Source: Hymenopus coronatus
Lineage: Eukaryota; Arthropoda; Insecta; Mantodea; Hymenopodidae
DNA length: 64,000 nt
Direction of reading: 5' to 3'
Assembly: GCA_030762935.1 (NCBI GenBank)
Contig: CM060886.1
Coordinates: 32,163,509-32,227,508, forward strand
Positions 10,968 to 21,837 of this stretch are shown here, piece by piece. Numbering within the stretch: position 1 is the first letter of the stretch; every line of letters begins with the position of its first letter. A program made the translations under genes and the position numbers. The notes beneath the pieces were generated by a model, which was not told the DNA's origin, searched no databases, and saw nothing but the letters and a program-made list of their open reading frames with translations.

Positions 10968-11870
10968 CTAATGCTTAGAGACCCGATTATATGCATTTTA
11001 CATATGCTTTTGCATATTTAGCCCTTTTTCTCCGGTTATTGCATATTTTAATCAAAAAATGGCGATGATGCATATTCAGGGCTATGTTTACAATATTTTA
11101 GAAATTAAAACTCCTTTTAATGTTCTAAATCCTAGGCTTTGCATTGACTAAGTCTATTCAGGTAATGCATTAAATTCTAGTGAACTCCTCCTTGCCGGTG
11201 GTATTCCCGAAAAAACCTAATACATTTTGAACAATAACCCAGGTTTTGAACCTAGAAGGGTTTTGAATTTTAAGTGATATGGCAGTAGATAATTTTATTG
11301 ATATTAAATTAGTTTAGATTTAGTAAATGTATTTAGAGGTTTGGTAAGCTAAATGAAAAGGATGATTAGTGTGTATTGACATTTAATTAACTTCTCTAGA
11401 ATATAATGTTCTTAGAACTGCAAATACATAAGATTGAATAATGTGGTAAATTTATAGTTTTATTAATGGGATGAATGAGCTTTTACCAGAAACAATAAGT
11501 GCCAATATAACACCCAAATTCAAATACTATCCACTGACCTCAGTTGATGTAGAGCGGTCCTTTCCTGCTTATAAAAATGTTTTAAGCCATCGACGACAAA
11601 ATTTGCCTACTGAGCATTTGGAAAAGTACTGGATCGTTTCTGTTTACTATAGTAACAAAATGTAAACGAATTTGTAAACTATACTTTTTCCTGTTAAAGC
11701 AAATAATAAAAACTGCCAATTGTGCATTGTTTTTGAAATAATATAACTATATGTATAAAACTAATCATTACTTTGCATTATTTGATGTTGCATATTTCAT
11801 AGTTTTCATGCATATTTGCACGCAGATTTCGAGTTTTTAAGTTGCATATAATCCGGTCTCTACTAATGAT
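10968..11870 (+). mobile_element. non-autonomous hAT element with 8-bp TSD
   Basis: The element body is 10976-11862 (887 bp). It begins TAGAGACCCGATTATATGCA and ends with the inverse of TAGAGACCGGATTATATGCA, a 20-bp terminal inverted repeat with one mismatch. Flanks are CTAATGCT (10968-10975) and CTAATGAT (11863-11870), an 8-bp target duplication with one mismatch, the hAT hallmark. Subterminal TGCATATT motifs recur near both ends and may be transposase-binding sites (inference). Inside is a C-terminal hAT dimerisation remnant. Confidence 0.92.
11471..11665 (+). pseudogene. hAT transposase C-terminal dimerisation fragment
   Basis: A 64-codon frame contains YYPLTSVDVERSFPAYKN and ends with RRQNLPTEHLEKYWIV. 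This matches the hAT C-terminal block (S-x-D-x-E-R-x-F-S ... R-x-x-L ... N-L-x-K), the dimerisation region of full-length transposases of some 500-700 residues. The rest of the gene, including the BED finger and catalytic DDE region, is absent, so the element cannot make transposase itself. It sits centrally in the hAT element at 10976-11862 and would need a helper. Confidence 0.85.
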
Positions 11871-12272
11871 TATAAAAACAGAACACAGCTGTAGTTCTAG
11901 AGACAAAAGAAAAACTGCGTAATAAAGGCAGAAAAGATTGGTGGCTTATACACTAATTTAGGTAATTAATATGTTTAAATTGATATGATCCAGAAATACC
12001 GATGTGTATAATTGTAATTAAATTAGAAACATAAATGTTTTCCCATTTTAAACTTTAGCGTCCTGCTATTACATGTATTAAAATAACAACGTCTACGAGG
12101 GTCGGCTCATAAGTCCCGGGCCTCACACAGTTATGACGCCACTAGGCCAGTTAGACGCTAGCATCGTGTAGATTACTCTAGACTAACTTGAATCCATAGT
12201 TACAGAACAATAGCTTGTTTAGTTTTTGAATGACAGCATTTTAAACAAGACAACTTTAGAGTTTTCATGAAA

Positions 12273-14057
12273 ATGGTGGATTTGGAAAAAATGCATAGTG
12301 GTTAAATACTTCCATTTGAAAGGCTTAACGTCTAAAGAAATCAAGGAGGAAATGGACAGGACACTGAAAGACTCTACCCCTTCATATTCGATGATTAAAA
12401 GGTGGGTTGCAGAGTTTAAAATGCGACGTACCAGCACTAGTGATGAGCCTCGCAATGGACGCCCTGTAGAAGTGACAACTCCAGAGATCATTGAAAAAAT
12501 TCATCGTTAGTACTGAAGAACTACAGATAAAGTGTTTCAGATAGCAAAGGCTGTAAAAATATCAAAAGAACGTGCAGATAATATTTTAAGTAATGTTTCG
12601 GGCTTTCAAAAGGTCTGTGTAGGATGGGTGTCGCGTTTGTTGACACCTGATCAAAAGTTGAAAAGAAAAACTGTCTCTGTTAATAATGTGGAACTCTAAA
12701 TCCCAGTAAATTTTTGAGACGGCTTATTGCCATGGATATAACTTGGATAAATCACTACACTCCAGATAGTAAACCGCAGGAAAATAGTGGAATGCGCCAG
12801 GTGAAAAAACTCTAGAAAAGGCAAAATCAATTTTGTCAGCTAACAAGGTTATGGCAAGTGTTTTCTGGGATGCACAGGGAATTATTTTTATTGATTACTT
12901 TAAAGGGTAAAAGTATCACTGGTGACTAAGCAAGGTTACTGCAACGTTTGAGTGATGAGGTAAAAGAAAAACACTTCTCTACATCTCTTCAACAAATTAT
13001 TGTTAAAAAGTATATACTTTTATTTACTTCATGCTAATCTAGAAAAAAAATAGCAGGAATAGTCTTATTATTTATTTCCTTGGAAGTAGAAACCAAATAA
13101 GGGCGTACCATAAGTTAAAGTGATAGTCAAAAGCTTGTTGCTATGTGACTGAAGTTCCTTTGTTTGTATGGACAGGAGTTGGAAAATTCCTGTATGAGAA
13201 AAGCGTAAGTTTTTAACGATGAAACCAAAATTAAGGAATATCTAAAAGATTATCAATTCTACGAAAAAAGTGTATATAATATAAATTGTGTGTTTTAACG
13301 TGTTCTACATTTTTTGTGTGGTAAGTTTTTGTCTAACTCTTATGGTTTAGCAGTTATGCAAATTTCGTAAAACTCATCCAGAATAAAGTAGTCTTTAGAG
13401 GCTATTCCCAGAAAATTCAAGATATACATTTTATTTGTAAGGTAAATATCTTTAATAGACGATATTTTAATCAAAATCGTTAGGGCCATTTTTAAGAAAA
13501 TAAAAATTTTCCAAAAAAATTACATGTAAAGGGTAGTTTGGGGTGGGGGAATTTTTCTCAAAATCTTTGTGTCGCATCCCTGGAAAATACTAAACTGAAA
13601 TACCAAGTTTGGTATTTTACCAACCTTTCGTTCTTGAGTTATCGTGTTAAGAGACACACGGACCTTTTTCTGAAAATAATTTTTTTGGATAGAGGGAACC
13701 CTAAAACATATATTTCCGGTGAAATCTCGCTATCGAATTTTTGTGTGGAATGCAATACCTTCTCTATACACTATGTACATAGCACGTATAGGGAAAGTAA
13801 AAATGTGCGAATTAAAGTTGGAATTGCTTGAACATCCACCCTATTCGTAAGATCTAGCACTCAGTGACTACCACCGGTTCCCAAACCTCAAAAAATTTCT
13901 TGAAGGACGAAGATTTCACAGCAACGGGGAAGACATTGGAGTGGTAAACAGCTATTTTGAGGACCTTGATAAATCACACCACAGAGATGGTTTAATTAAA
14001 TTATAACTCCGATATGACAGATGTATTAGCCTATCTGGATATTATGTTGATAAATAA
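12273..14057 (+). pseudogene. mariner transposase pseudogene
   Basis: The start ATG fits the sister copy at 49990. Residues from the N-terminal helix-turn-helix region read KEIKEEMDRTLKDSTPSYS and then IKRWVAEFK, the mariner/irritans-like DNA-binding part. After the nested R1 the C-terminal part resumes with LLEHPPYS, a stop, then SDYHRF, the third catalytic region (D34D family). Stops and frameshifts occur throughout, including one inside PPYSPDLAPSDY. The second catalytic HDN block is lost with the R1-associated deletion. It is non-functional. Confidence 0.9.
12972..13798 (+). mobile_element. R1 copy inside a mariner
   Basis: It starts at CACTTCTCTACATCTC, so the first 20 or so bases of R1 are missing, and ends with the hairpin and GGGAAAGTAAAAA. 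A + orientation R1 otherwise in full order, including GGGTAGTTTGGGGTGGGGGA and GTGTCGCATCCCTGG. It interrupts the transposase between DEVK-like and CELKL-like codons. Confidence 0.92.
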
Positions 14058-14125
14058 AGCAAAAAACAAATTTAAATTATCTTTTCATTGAGAGTCGCGG
14101 GACTTATCAGCCGACCCTAGTACAA

Positions 14126-14258
14126 AGAAGCAAGTAATAAGACTATTTCTACAGGTTTTTTTTCGATTAGCATGAAGTAAATTGAAGAATAAGCTTTTTA
14201 ACAATAATTTCTTGTAGATTGTAGGTAAATTCATGTGAATGGAACACATCAGATTTTT
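14126..14258 (-). mobile_element. R1 5'-end fragment (-)
   Basis: Has AAGCAAGTAATAAGACTATT and ends TTCATGTGAATGGAACACATCAGA. It begins exactly at the mariner right TA. The mariner may therefore have landed in, or recombined with, an older R1. Confidence 0.88.
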
Positions 14259-14267
14259 TAAGTAGAG

Positions 14268-14552
14268 TTAACCCATTTTTTCGATATTACTTGTTATTGG
14301 TTCCCGTTTGGATGTTGATATACAGGACTTTATCAACTCTTGGCAATGCTAAGAAACGATTTCATCCACATGGCGACCAGCTTTTATAAGATTTCAACTA
14401 TCTTGTATTCAATTATTTCCCTTCTGCTTACAATAAATTATTTCTGTTAATGTTAATCTCGATAAGTGTGGAGTAGATAGAAAATAAGAGTTTAAACAAT
14501 AATTTCTACAGATACGTAGAGAAAGTTATGTGAATGAAGCACATCGGAACTT
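14268..14552 (-). mobile_element. R1 fragment (-), diverged
   Basis: TTCGATATTACTTGTTATTGG through GAGAAAGTTATGTGAATG and CACATCGGA, the 5' portion of subfamily-B-like R1. It lies head-to-tail after the previous fragment. Confidence 0.75.
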
Positions 14553-14555
14553 TTA

Positions 14556-15018
14556 AATATCACAGATGCGTCGCTTCAATTGCGGAAAAACTGAGTGTGA
14601 GTTTTGCAACACTTTGATGAGCAAATCGAGCTTCCAAATTCCGTTTCTCTTTGTTAACATGTTATACATTTCTTTGTTCGCTTAAATATCTAGATTTTAT
14701 GAACCGAGAAGGGGAATATAATTGTTAAGAATGGAACAGGAAGCTGCCTGCCATATTGGGCAGAAATCTTGCTCAGAAAACCTTATGTGTAGAGTAGGAA
14801 GTCTTAAATTTGTGCCTTATGAGTTGTATGGCGATAACTTTGCCTGCTAAATTTCGCTTGCTTCCTTCCTTCCGGGTATACGCCACAAGGGAGCTAAAGT
14901 AAGATCTTTGGCTTCCCGCCACGTAAGAACTCGCTTCCACCTTCTCAAACTAGCATCTTTAACCTTTAACCTCTCTTGCGTAAGGGGACAAGGTACTCTG
15001 AAATGGCAAAAAATAACA
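14556..15018. other. unassigned stretch
   Basis: No recognised element. The minus-strand frame at 14847-15077 runs into R1 and shows no known domain. Confidence 0.4.
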
Positions 15019-15023
15019 TTTTT

Positions 15024-15786
15024 ACTTTCTCTACATGTACTATATACATAGTGGTTAGAGAAGGTATTGTAATGCATCCAAAAGCATTTACGGAAAAAAG
15101 ATCCATGTGTCTGTCTGTGGACAGCCTATCTCAAAAACGAAAAGGCCGTTAAATACCAAACTTGGTATTTAAGTTTAGTATCTTCCTAGGATGCGACACG
15201 AAGATTTTTAAGAAAATCCCCTGAAAGGCAACTACCCTTTACATGGAACATTTTTAAAGAATGTTAATTTTCTCAAAAATGGCTCCAAAGATTTTGATTA
15301 AACAATCGTATATTAAATATATTTACTTGATAAATAAAATCTATATCTTAATATTTCTGGGAATAATTTAATTTACTTTGGATGAATTGTACGGAATTTT
15401 GCATTACTTTTAAAACGTAAGAAATGGACAAAAACTTACCGCACAAAAAATGTAGAGCACATTAAAACATACAATTTATGTAATATACATTTTTTTCGCG
15501 GAGCTGTTTTTGGTTTCAGCTTTGAAAAACTTATCAAACAGGAATTTGTCAACTTGTGGCCATACAAACAAAGGAACTTCAGTCGCATAACAACCATCTT
15601 TTGACTACCACTTTAGCCTATGGTACTCCCATATTTCGCTTCTTCTTACAAGGAAGCAAGGAATAAGAATATTTCTGCTAATTTTTTCTCTATTAGCATG
15701 AAGTAAATAGAAGCATAACATTTTTAATAATACTTTGTTGTCAAGATGTACGGAAAGTCATATGAATGGAACACATATGATTTTTT
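15024..15786 (-). mobile_element. R1 copy (-), internally deleted
   Basis: Starts ACTTTCTCTACATGTAC with the hairpin and ends TCATATGAATGGAACACATA. About 60 bp after the ATGCATCCAAAAGCATTTAC junction (the ATTCGATACCGAG segment) are missing. T-runs lie outside both ends. Confidence 0.9.
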
Positions 15787-16950
15787 GTTTTAGACACTAA
15801 TAAAACCTCTATTATTTCTAGTTTCAGAAAATGTATACTTTTGTGAGGTTAAGAGGATTTTAATCAATTTAAATATAACTTAATTGCCAGTCTGCGTTTC
15901 TTTAAAGCTGTTATGCAATGCCCCATCCTAGAATATTTATATCTTTAAATTGAGTTTTCTCAAAACGGTATTTTTCTACACTTATGCACCTTTTTCTCAG
16001 AGAGTATGAGAGCTGGAAAGCTGTCATTTTCAGCACATATATACAACACATAGTTGAACTTTTTCAACCGCAATCGTAATTTTATAGTATATATTGATCA
16101 TGTTAAGAAAGCAGCAAGATTGCAAATTTTCCAAAATTTTACTTTTTTGAATTTGTAAATATATTTCTTTTTTAATTTCTACTAAAATTATATCATAGCT
16201 AAATAATTGAGGTTCAGAAGATAGCTGATTATACTCAGAATAAACATGCAAAAGTGTTATTATGTATTGCAAGTATTATCAGAGAAAAAGGCACATGAAT
16301 TCACATGCATTAAGGCTAAGTTTTATTACTTCTCTGCTGAAATACTTTTTATAGACTCAACCAATAAGTTATTAATGCAAACAATCACTTGAAATAATTG
16401 TCATGATTTGTGGAATAGTTCTAGAAAAACAATTGAATACTTTAAAAGTAATGGTAATTCAACTCGCTTAAGGTGTAATTTTCGTATGTTCAAAATACCT
16501 TGTCCCCTTAAAATGGCGACTTTATCCCACTAGTGACAGCAAACTATTTAAAAGTTATATTATTCTATTCACAACCAAAATTATTAAATGCTGTGGTATC
16601 GAAACTAGGTCACGTTCTGCCGCCCGGTATACACAATATGGTGTCTTTTAAATGAGCTATTGCTTTTACGTTCCGGAATGCTAAAGTCGATACATTGACA
16701 ACATGTCCCAAAGGATATCCAGCACGTACAAGAGGAAAAACCGCAAGTCACGCACGGGAGAAAAACCGCAACAGCTCTCGTATCATATGCTTAACGTATT
16801 AAAAGTGCGTAATTAATTCATATAACAATTTCATAACAAATAAATATACGGCAACAAGCTTTTAATGCTTGAATAATAGTCGGTTAATTTATAACACCTA
16901 TTACACCAAACGTTTAGATCGAAACCTTTTGCTAGAATATTTCAATGTTT
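15787..16950. other. unassigned AT-rich stretch
   Basis: About 1.1 kb. The open frame at 16030-16272 (minus) has no recognised motif. Near 16735-16790 GAGGAAAAACCGCAA and GAGAAAAACCGCAA form a small direct repeat. Confidence 0.45.
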
Positions 16951-16953
16951 ATT

Positions 16954-17044
16954 ACTTTCTTTATACGTACTATGTACATAGTGTATAGAGAAGGTACTGC
17001 ACTCCACCCAAAAATTCGAGCAGTACATTCGTGCTAGAGAAAGT
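16954..17044. mobile_element. 91-bp R1 fold-back miniature
   Basis: The left arm is a normal R1 3' end read on the minus strand (ACTTTCTTTATACG, hairpin, GGTACTGCACTCCACC, AAAAATTCGA). It is joined directly to a + strand R1 3' end (GCAGTACATTC ... CTAGAGAAAGT). Both ends are therefore R1 3' ends in inverse orientation, with A/T runs outside. Confidence 0.8.
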
Positions 17045-17074
17045 AAAAATAAGATTGCAATAATGTATCCATCC

Positions 17075-17140
17075 TTTGTTCAGTAGAGCATTATTACAAA
17101 TACTCATGCTTCTATCTACTAAATGTTAATAGAGGTTAAT
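17075..17140 (+). mobile_element. R1 5' fragment
   Basis: TTATTACAAATACTCATGCT and TCTATCTACTAAATGTTAAT match the segment 40-110 bases into R1. It ends where the next R1 begins. Confidence 0.55.
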
Positions 17141-17147
17141 CTTTTTT

Positions 17148-17893
17148 ACTTTCTCTATATGTACTATGTGCATAATGTATACAGAAGGTATTGCACTCCA
17201 CCCAAAATTCGATACCGAGATTTCACCGGAAATATATGTTTCAGAGTCTCCTGTATACAAAAAAAAAACATTTTCAGAAAAAGGTCCATGTGTCCTTGTG
17301 TCTGTGAACCCTTTACATGGAACTTTTTTCAAAAATTTTGAATTTCTCAAAAATGTCTCTAACGATTTTGATTACATTTTCGTATATTGAAGGTATTGAT
17401 CTGACAAATAAAATATAAACCTTGAATTTTCTGTGAATAGCCTCTCAATACCTACTAGTTTATTTTGGATGAATTTTACAGAATTTTGCATAACTGCTAA
17501 ACCGTAAGAGATGAACAAAAACTTACAACACAAAAATTGTAGAGCACCTTAAAACACACAATTATTTTATATACATTTTTCTTCGTGGAGTGGATCATTT
17601 TGGGATATTCCTTGTTTTTGGTTTCAGCTTTAAAAAACTTATGCTTTTCTCATACAGGAATTCAACAATTCCTGTCCATACAAAGGAACTTCAGTCACAT
17701 AGCAAACAACTTTTGACTATCACTTTAACCTATGGTACTCCCTTATTTCGCTTCTACTTACAAGGAAGCAAGTAATAGGACTATTTCTGCTGATTTTTTT
17801 CTCGATTATTATGAAGTAAATAGAAGTATAAGCTTTTTAACAATAATTTGTTGCAGAGATATAGAGAAAGTCTTGTGAATGGAACACATCAGA
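17148..17893 (-). mobile_element. R1 copy (-) with internal deletion
   Basis: Complete ends: ACTTTCTCTATATGTAC at left and GAATGGAACACATCAGA at right. A deletion removes about 110 bp between TGTCTGTGAAC and CCCTTTACATGG, that is, the CGAAAAGT ... CATCCCTGG segment. Confidence 0.93.
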
Positions 17894-18150
17894 TTTTTCT
17901 TGAAGTGTAATATTCTTCAACTAGTAGGTTATATCGGGCAACGAGTGGGTGAAATGTGGAAGTTATGCTCAACGAGCTAGGAATCTCTATTTATCTCTAT
18001 TATTCTTTTAGGAGAAAGCCCGGAAGAGCTGTAGCTCATCACAAGCAAGATTCCAAGTACGAACTTCTTGAATGTGGAGATAAACATCTACAATGTTGTA
18101 AGTACTTTAAACCCAGGATTCATAGTATAGCTAACTATTATGGTCAATTT

Positions 18151-18380
18151 GTAAGTCGCCATTGGGGTTGTCATCTCAAAAATAATACGAGATCACCTTG
18201 TGGTTTACCGGGAAACATACGAGTCAGTTGAAAGATTCAATGGTATGCCGGCATGTTGCCATGTTAGCTCAAAGGCAGAACTACCGGCTAGATATCGGGA
18301 CACCCATGGTTAAAATCCCGGCTATGGCATTGAATTTTTCAGTCCGACTCTACCTATTCAACTCCTGTCCTACACACGGC
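18151..18380 (+). mobile_element. SINE-B, uninterrupted copy
   Basis: GTAAGTCGCCATTGGGGTTG, then ATGCCGGCATGTTGCCATG, the tRNA-like head (A box TGTTAGCTCAAAGG, B box ATGGTTAAAATCCC) and CAGTCCGACTCTACC. It shows the pre-insertion state for both the SINE-A insertion at 7213 and the R1 insertion at 41330. Confidence 0.85.
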
Positions 18381-18730
18381 TTGTGTGAAAAAACCATTTA
18401 TGCAATATCTATAAACATTATTGGGTTATTTCTTTTTTATATATATACAATAAAAATTGTTGAACTTTCTTGCTTAAGCGGTAGTAAGAACTTTTAAGAG
18501 CTAGTCACTATGTTACAGTTCTGTTTGTATGAGCAGGGGAGAGAAAGATAAGACAAAGAATAACGATTACTACCCATTACAGAAAATATAAGTATTTGAA
18601 AAACCAAACAAATAAGAAGAAAATAAGGGAGCTGGTTAACTATATACCTTTATTTATATAAATGTTTGTTACTAAAAACTAGATTTTTGGATAGTAATCT
18701 TTTGTCTCTCTTTGATTCAGAGCTATGCAA
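18381..18730. other. unassigned stretch
   Basis: No recognised element or coding motif between SINE-B and a decayed R1. Confidence 0.4.
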
Positions 18731-18734
18731 AAGC

Positions 18735-19095
18735 CCTAAGAATGAAGATAACTTCAAAGACATTCTCAGAAAATGAAAGATATGCATTACATTTGTGATC
18801 AATATATTTTAAGCATATGGATTTAATCAAAACTTTTTTCATCCATTTTTGGGATACTGAAAATTGTTGAAAATTTTTCCACGTAAACGATACATTTTCT
18901 TGAATGTTTTGTTGTCACAAGTTTGGTGTTTAACCCGCTTTTAGTTGATTAGTTAGTTGTTTACAAACACATACATACAGGAATCTTTTTCTAAGATTTT
19001 TTTTTTTACTGAAGCAGTCTCAAAATATGTATTCACAGGGAAATCTTGCAGATGAATTTTGGATGGAATGCAATACCTCCTCTGCTGTAAAGAAA
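18735..19095 (+). mobile_element. R1 fragment, strongly diverged
   Basis: R1-like order survives: TTTAATCAAAAC, a weak CCACGTAAACG, GTTTGGTGTTTAAC, a CATACATACAGG tract, AAATATGTATTCACAGGG, TGGATGGAATGCAATACC and AAAGAAAGTGAAA. Older than the neighbouring copies. Confidence 0.65.
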
Positions 19096-19116
19096 GTGAA
19101 AGAAACTGTTGTGTTA

Positions 19117-19262
19117 ATGTAACTCCATGACAGGACAGTCCACAAGGGACCTTATCCTACCGCCCGGCCGCTGCATTCTCCATCTCGGCCTGAAGGGGTG
19201 CAGTGCTGGAGGATGAGACGTGATCAGCGCTTTGGGTCCCTCCGGCCGGTTGATGCGATCTT
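19117..19262 (-). mobile_element. SINE-F fragment
   Basis: Matches 8092-8240 (AACTCCATG, CCGCCCGGCCG, GGGGTGCAGTGCTGGAGG). The tRNA-like head is missing, so this is a 5'-truncated copy on the minus strand. Confidence 0.75.
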
Positions 19263-19731
19263 CTCGATGTGTTACTTTCTAATAACCTCAATCGATTACC
19301 AGTAACGTACAAATTGTTCTTACGTAAGATTGTATTTCTATTTCATTTTAATCAAAACAAGCCTTTGAAAAATTAGCTACATTACATATTACAGATAAAA
19401 GGGAATAGCAACTGCCCCTTAATTTACTTGGGCACATATTCCTTCGTGCTCTAAAGACATTGCATTACTCAAAGCAGCTATAACGAGTAAGAGTGGTCCT
19501 GGATGAGTGATTTTCACTTTATCTGTCTTACTTATCTGTGAAAATGGTAAGCGGGTCGCGCTCTTTCGGAAGATAAAACAAAGATCGCTTTCACCAGTTC
19601 TGCACGCGAGATTACAGAGTCTAATTCATTTTTAGGCTAAGGTTCTTTCCTGAGACTTTCCTATTGGTTACGGAGACAATATGCCTACGTGACAGGTGAA
19701 GAATAGGTTTCGAGATTTCGTCGAGGTTAAG

Positions 19732-19765
19732 CTACGTTAGGTTAGGTTAAGTTAGGTTAAGTTAG
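19732..19765 (+). repeat. short degenerate TTAGG-like tract
   Basis: GTTAGGTTAGGTTAAGTTAG and flanking variants: about six imperfect units. The insect telomere unit is TTAGG, but such short interstitial tracts are common and this is not evidence for a telomere. Confidence 0.6.
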
Positions 19766-19964
19766 ATGTATGTAGATGAACTGGATCGAAATAAGGGGTA
19801 AAAATGGACTTTCTGAATATCGGTTCTTCTTTCCAATGCGAAATGCACAGTCTTCCGTTTGTTCTGTCCGCTTGTGCATGGGCAGTCATAGTGGTCAATC
19901 GATCAATGGCAAAGTCAAATCTAAAACTGAACTAGAATCTGCAATGTCGCGTTCTGCACCGTTA

Positions 19965-20022
19965 GGTTTTAACTTGAAATAGCCCCGTTGAGTTCTGCAA
20001 CTCTTTTAACGCACGAAGCAAT
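19965..20022 (+). repeat. dispersed repeat, shared with 5262-5315
   Basis: TTTTAACTTGAAATAGCCCC followed by GTTGAGTTCTGCAACTCTT. An inverted match lies at 5262-5315. Type unknown. Confidence 0.7.
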
Positions 20023-20474
20023 ATCTGCTCACGTTAAGTGTGGGGCAGTTAAACCTCCTAAACTTAAAATGCCTTACAGTTTCCATGCAATCACGAGAAA
20101 TGACTGAAAATCGACAGGACCTGAAAAGAATGACAAAATGTTGAGTCACTCGAAACGTAAATAATGGATATATCGAAAATGGCTAAAGGTACGAAAAAAT
20201 TGAGATAAGTTGCATGTATTAAAGAGATCACACCGTATATTACTTAATGACTACCAGTATACAAGAATATACAAAATGTCTTCCAAATTAACGGTATTTC
20301 GCAAGCTATTTTCAGAATAATCAAGATGTAATGTTATAACCTTTTAAATAAAATCGATTCTCAACTTTTGAGAAACAAAACATTTAAAAAATTATTCCAG
20401 TCAAAGGATAGTTGAAAAAGAAAGATATTCTTAAAAATCTTCGTGTCATATTGTTGGAAGATCCGGAAGTTATA

Positions 20475-21104
20475 TGGAATATAACTTTAATGAACTACAC
20501 TGAAATAATTTGCGAGATTGTTCACGTGACTGATATAAGTAATTTGAGATCGGCGATGTATGGTCCCTGGATAAATATAACGCAACTACATAGCGTTAAA
20601 CGTGTGGGTATCAGATGCTGTTAAAGCAAAGCAGGTTGAAAAAATGGCTTAGAATGTCTTTAAAACTGCTGCCCGAGTATAGAAATATCGATTTTTAGGA
20701 GCCCGTTACTAGCGTTCTCAAGATATAATGTCGCAAAAATCTGTAAAATCTCGAACTAATCATTTCACAGTGCGACACCGAGCAATCGTTAACTAACTTC
20801 TCGAGTTATGTAGCCTAAACTGGAGGTGTTTTTTGAACTGCACTGGTGACTTAATGTATAGCACTGGAAGCTGATATCCCTAAGGTCATGAGTTCGATTC
20901 CTGTCATATAGTGAATGTTTTTTATTATTATTTTTTTCATTCCAGACGAAGTGCCGCGATTCGTGGCATACTGGCACTTCATAAACTTATAGCCGTTACT
21001 TCGAAATTTCAATAAACAGGCCATAAGTTTCCTATCTCAAATTATTTATTTAAGTAATCTACATATTCTGTGAAAATATTTCGGTGTAGTTCATTAACAC
21101 CCTG
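20475..21104. mobile_element. putative TA-flanked MITE-like element
   Basis: The right end in reverse complement reads CAGGGTGTTAATGAACTACA, then CCGAAATATTTTC. The left end has TTTAATGAACTACACTGAAA, a recognisable but decayed inverse. CAGGGTG ends next to TA also bound the 34336-34999 element, suggesting an IS630/Tc1/mariner-type origin (inference). It contains a tRNA-like segment at 20846-20912. Confidence 0.55.
20846..20912 (+). mobile_element. tRNA-like (SINE head) fragment
   Basis: B box GAGTTCGATTCC follows a weak A-box-like segment at the usual spacing. No convincing cloverleaf. Probably a SINE remnant. Confidence 0.5.
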
Positions 21105-21251
21105 TATATAGTGCTTATCCGGACTTTCGTTTTTGAGTTACGCCGTTTACAGCCAGAGATAGATACAAATTCAGACTTTTTTTTTCTAAAAATAAGTATT
21201 TTTAATTCAGGAAATCTCAAAAGTGTGCTTCTGGAGAAACCTGAGTTCAAT

Positions 21252-21836
21252 GTCGAGTTTTCACCGGAAATACATGCTTAGGACACCCTGAATAAAAGAA
21301 AAAGCATTTTCAGAAACAGGTTTGCGCGCATGTGCGTGTGTATATATGTGTGTGTGTGTGTCTGTCTGTCTATCTGTGGGTGTGAGTCTGTGGACAGCAT
21401 AGCTGAAAAACGAAAACATTTAAGTTTGGTCTCTTCCGAAGATACGACATTAAGATTTTCAACTACTCTTTACACGGAAAAATTTTCGAAATTTTTGTTT
21501 TTGATAAAAATGAGGCGAACAATTTTGATTATAATCCCACATATTAAAGCCATTTCTATCACAAATAAAATGTATATGTTGAATTTTCTGGGAATAGCTT
21601 CTAAAGACCGTTTTCGAGGTGTTCCTTGTTATTAGTTTCTATTGTGAAGCGATTTGCAATGACAGTCGCATAATGACAGCCTTTTAAAACATTTGACTAT
21701 CACTTTAGCATAGTGGATTCCCTTAGTTCCAGTCTACTTATAAGATACTAGCAGGGTGTTGAAAGAAGAATTATCTCTCGTAAGAAGTTTGTTTATAGAG
21801 TAGCTAGAGAAAGTCATGTGAGTGTAACACATCCGA
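21252..21836 (-). mobile_element. R1 copy (-), hairpin end missing
   Basis: From TTTTCACCGGAAATACATGC through a GT tract (21330-21385) and CTCTTTACACGGAAAAA to GAAAGTCATGTGAGTGTAAC and ATCCGA. The GTGTAAC end is typical of subfamily B. Confidence 0.88.
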
Positions 21837-21837
21837 T

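Larger units (their letters stand above)
12094..14122 (+). mobile_element. mariner element carrying an R1 insertion
   Basis: TA target duplications flank the body 12096-14120. The left end reads CGAGGGTCGGCTCATAAGTC, and the right end in reverse complement CTAGGGTCGGCTGATAAGTC. The same family occurs at 49822-51130. Without the nested R1 (12972-13798) it would be about 1.2 kb, close to the 1.3 kb typical of mariners. Around the R1, about 120 bp present in the sister copy are missing. Confidence 0.93.
19263..20268. other. mostly unassigned stretch
   Basis: Holds a short TTAGG-like tract (19732-19765) and the dispersed repeat at 19965-20022. The frame 19776-19982 has no recognised domain. Confidence 0.45.
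20270..21245 (+). mobile_element. decayed R1 split by an inverted-repeat element
   Basis: The left piece 20270-20474 ends AATCTTCGTGTCATATTGTTGGAAGATCC. The right piece from 21107 continues with CGGACTTTCGTTTTTGAG, CGCCGTTTACAG and TCTAAAAATAAG. Order and orientation fit one old R1 interrupted at 20475-21104. Confidence 0.65.

Noticed and set aside
19732..19765. Telomeric or subtelomeric location
   Set aside because: Only about six imperfect TTAGG-like units in interstitial context. Too short.
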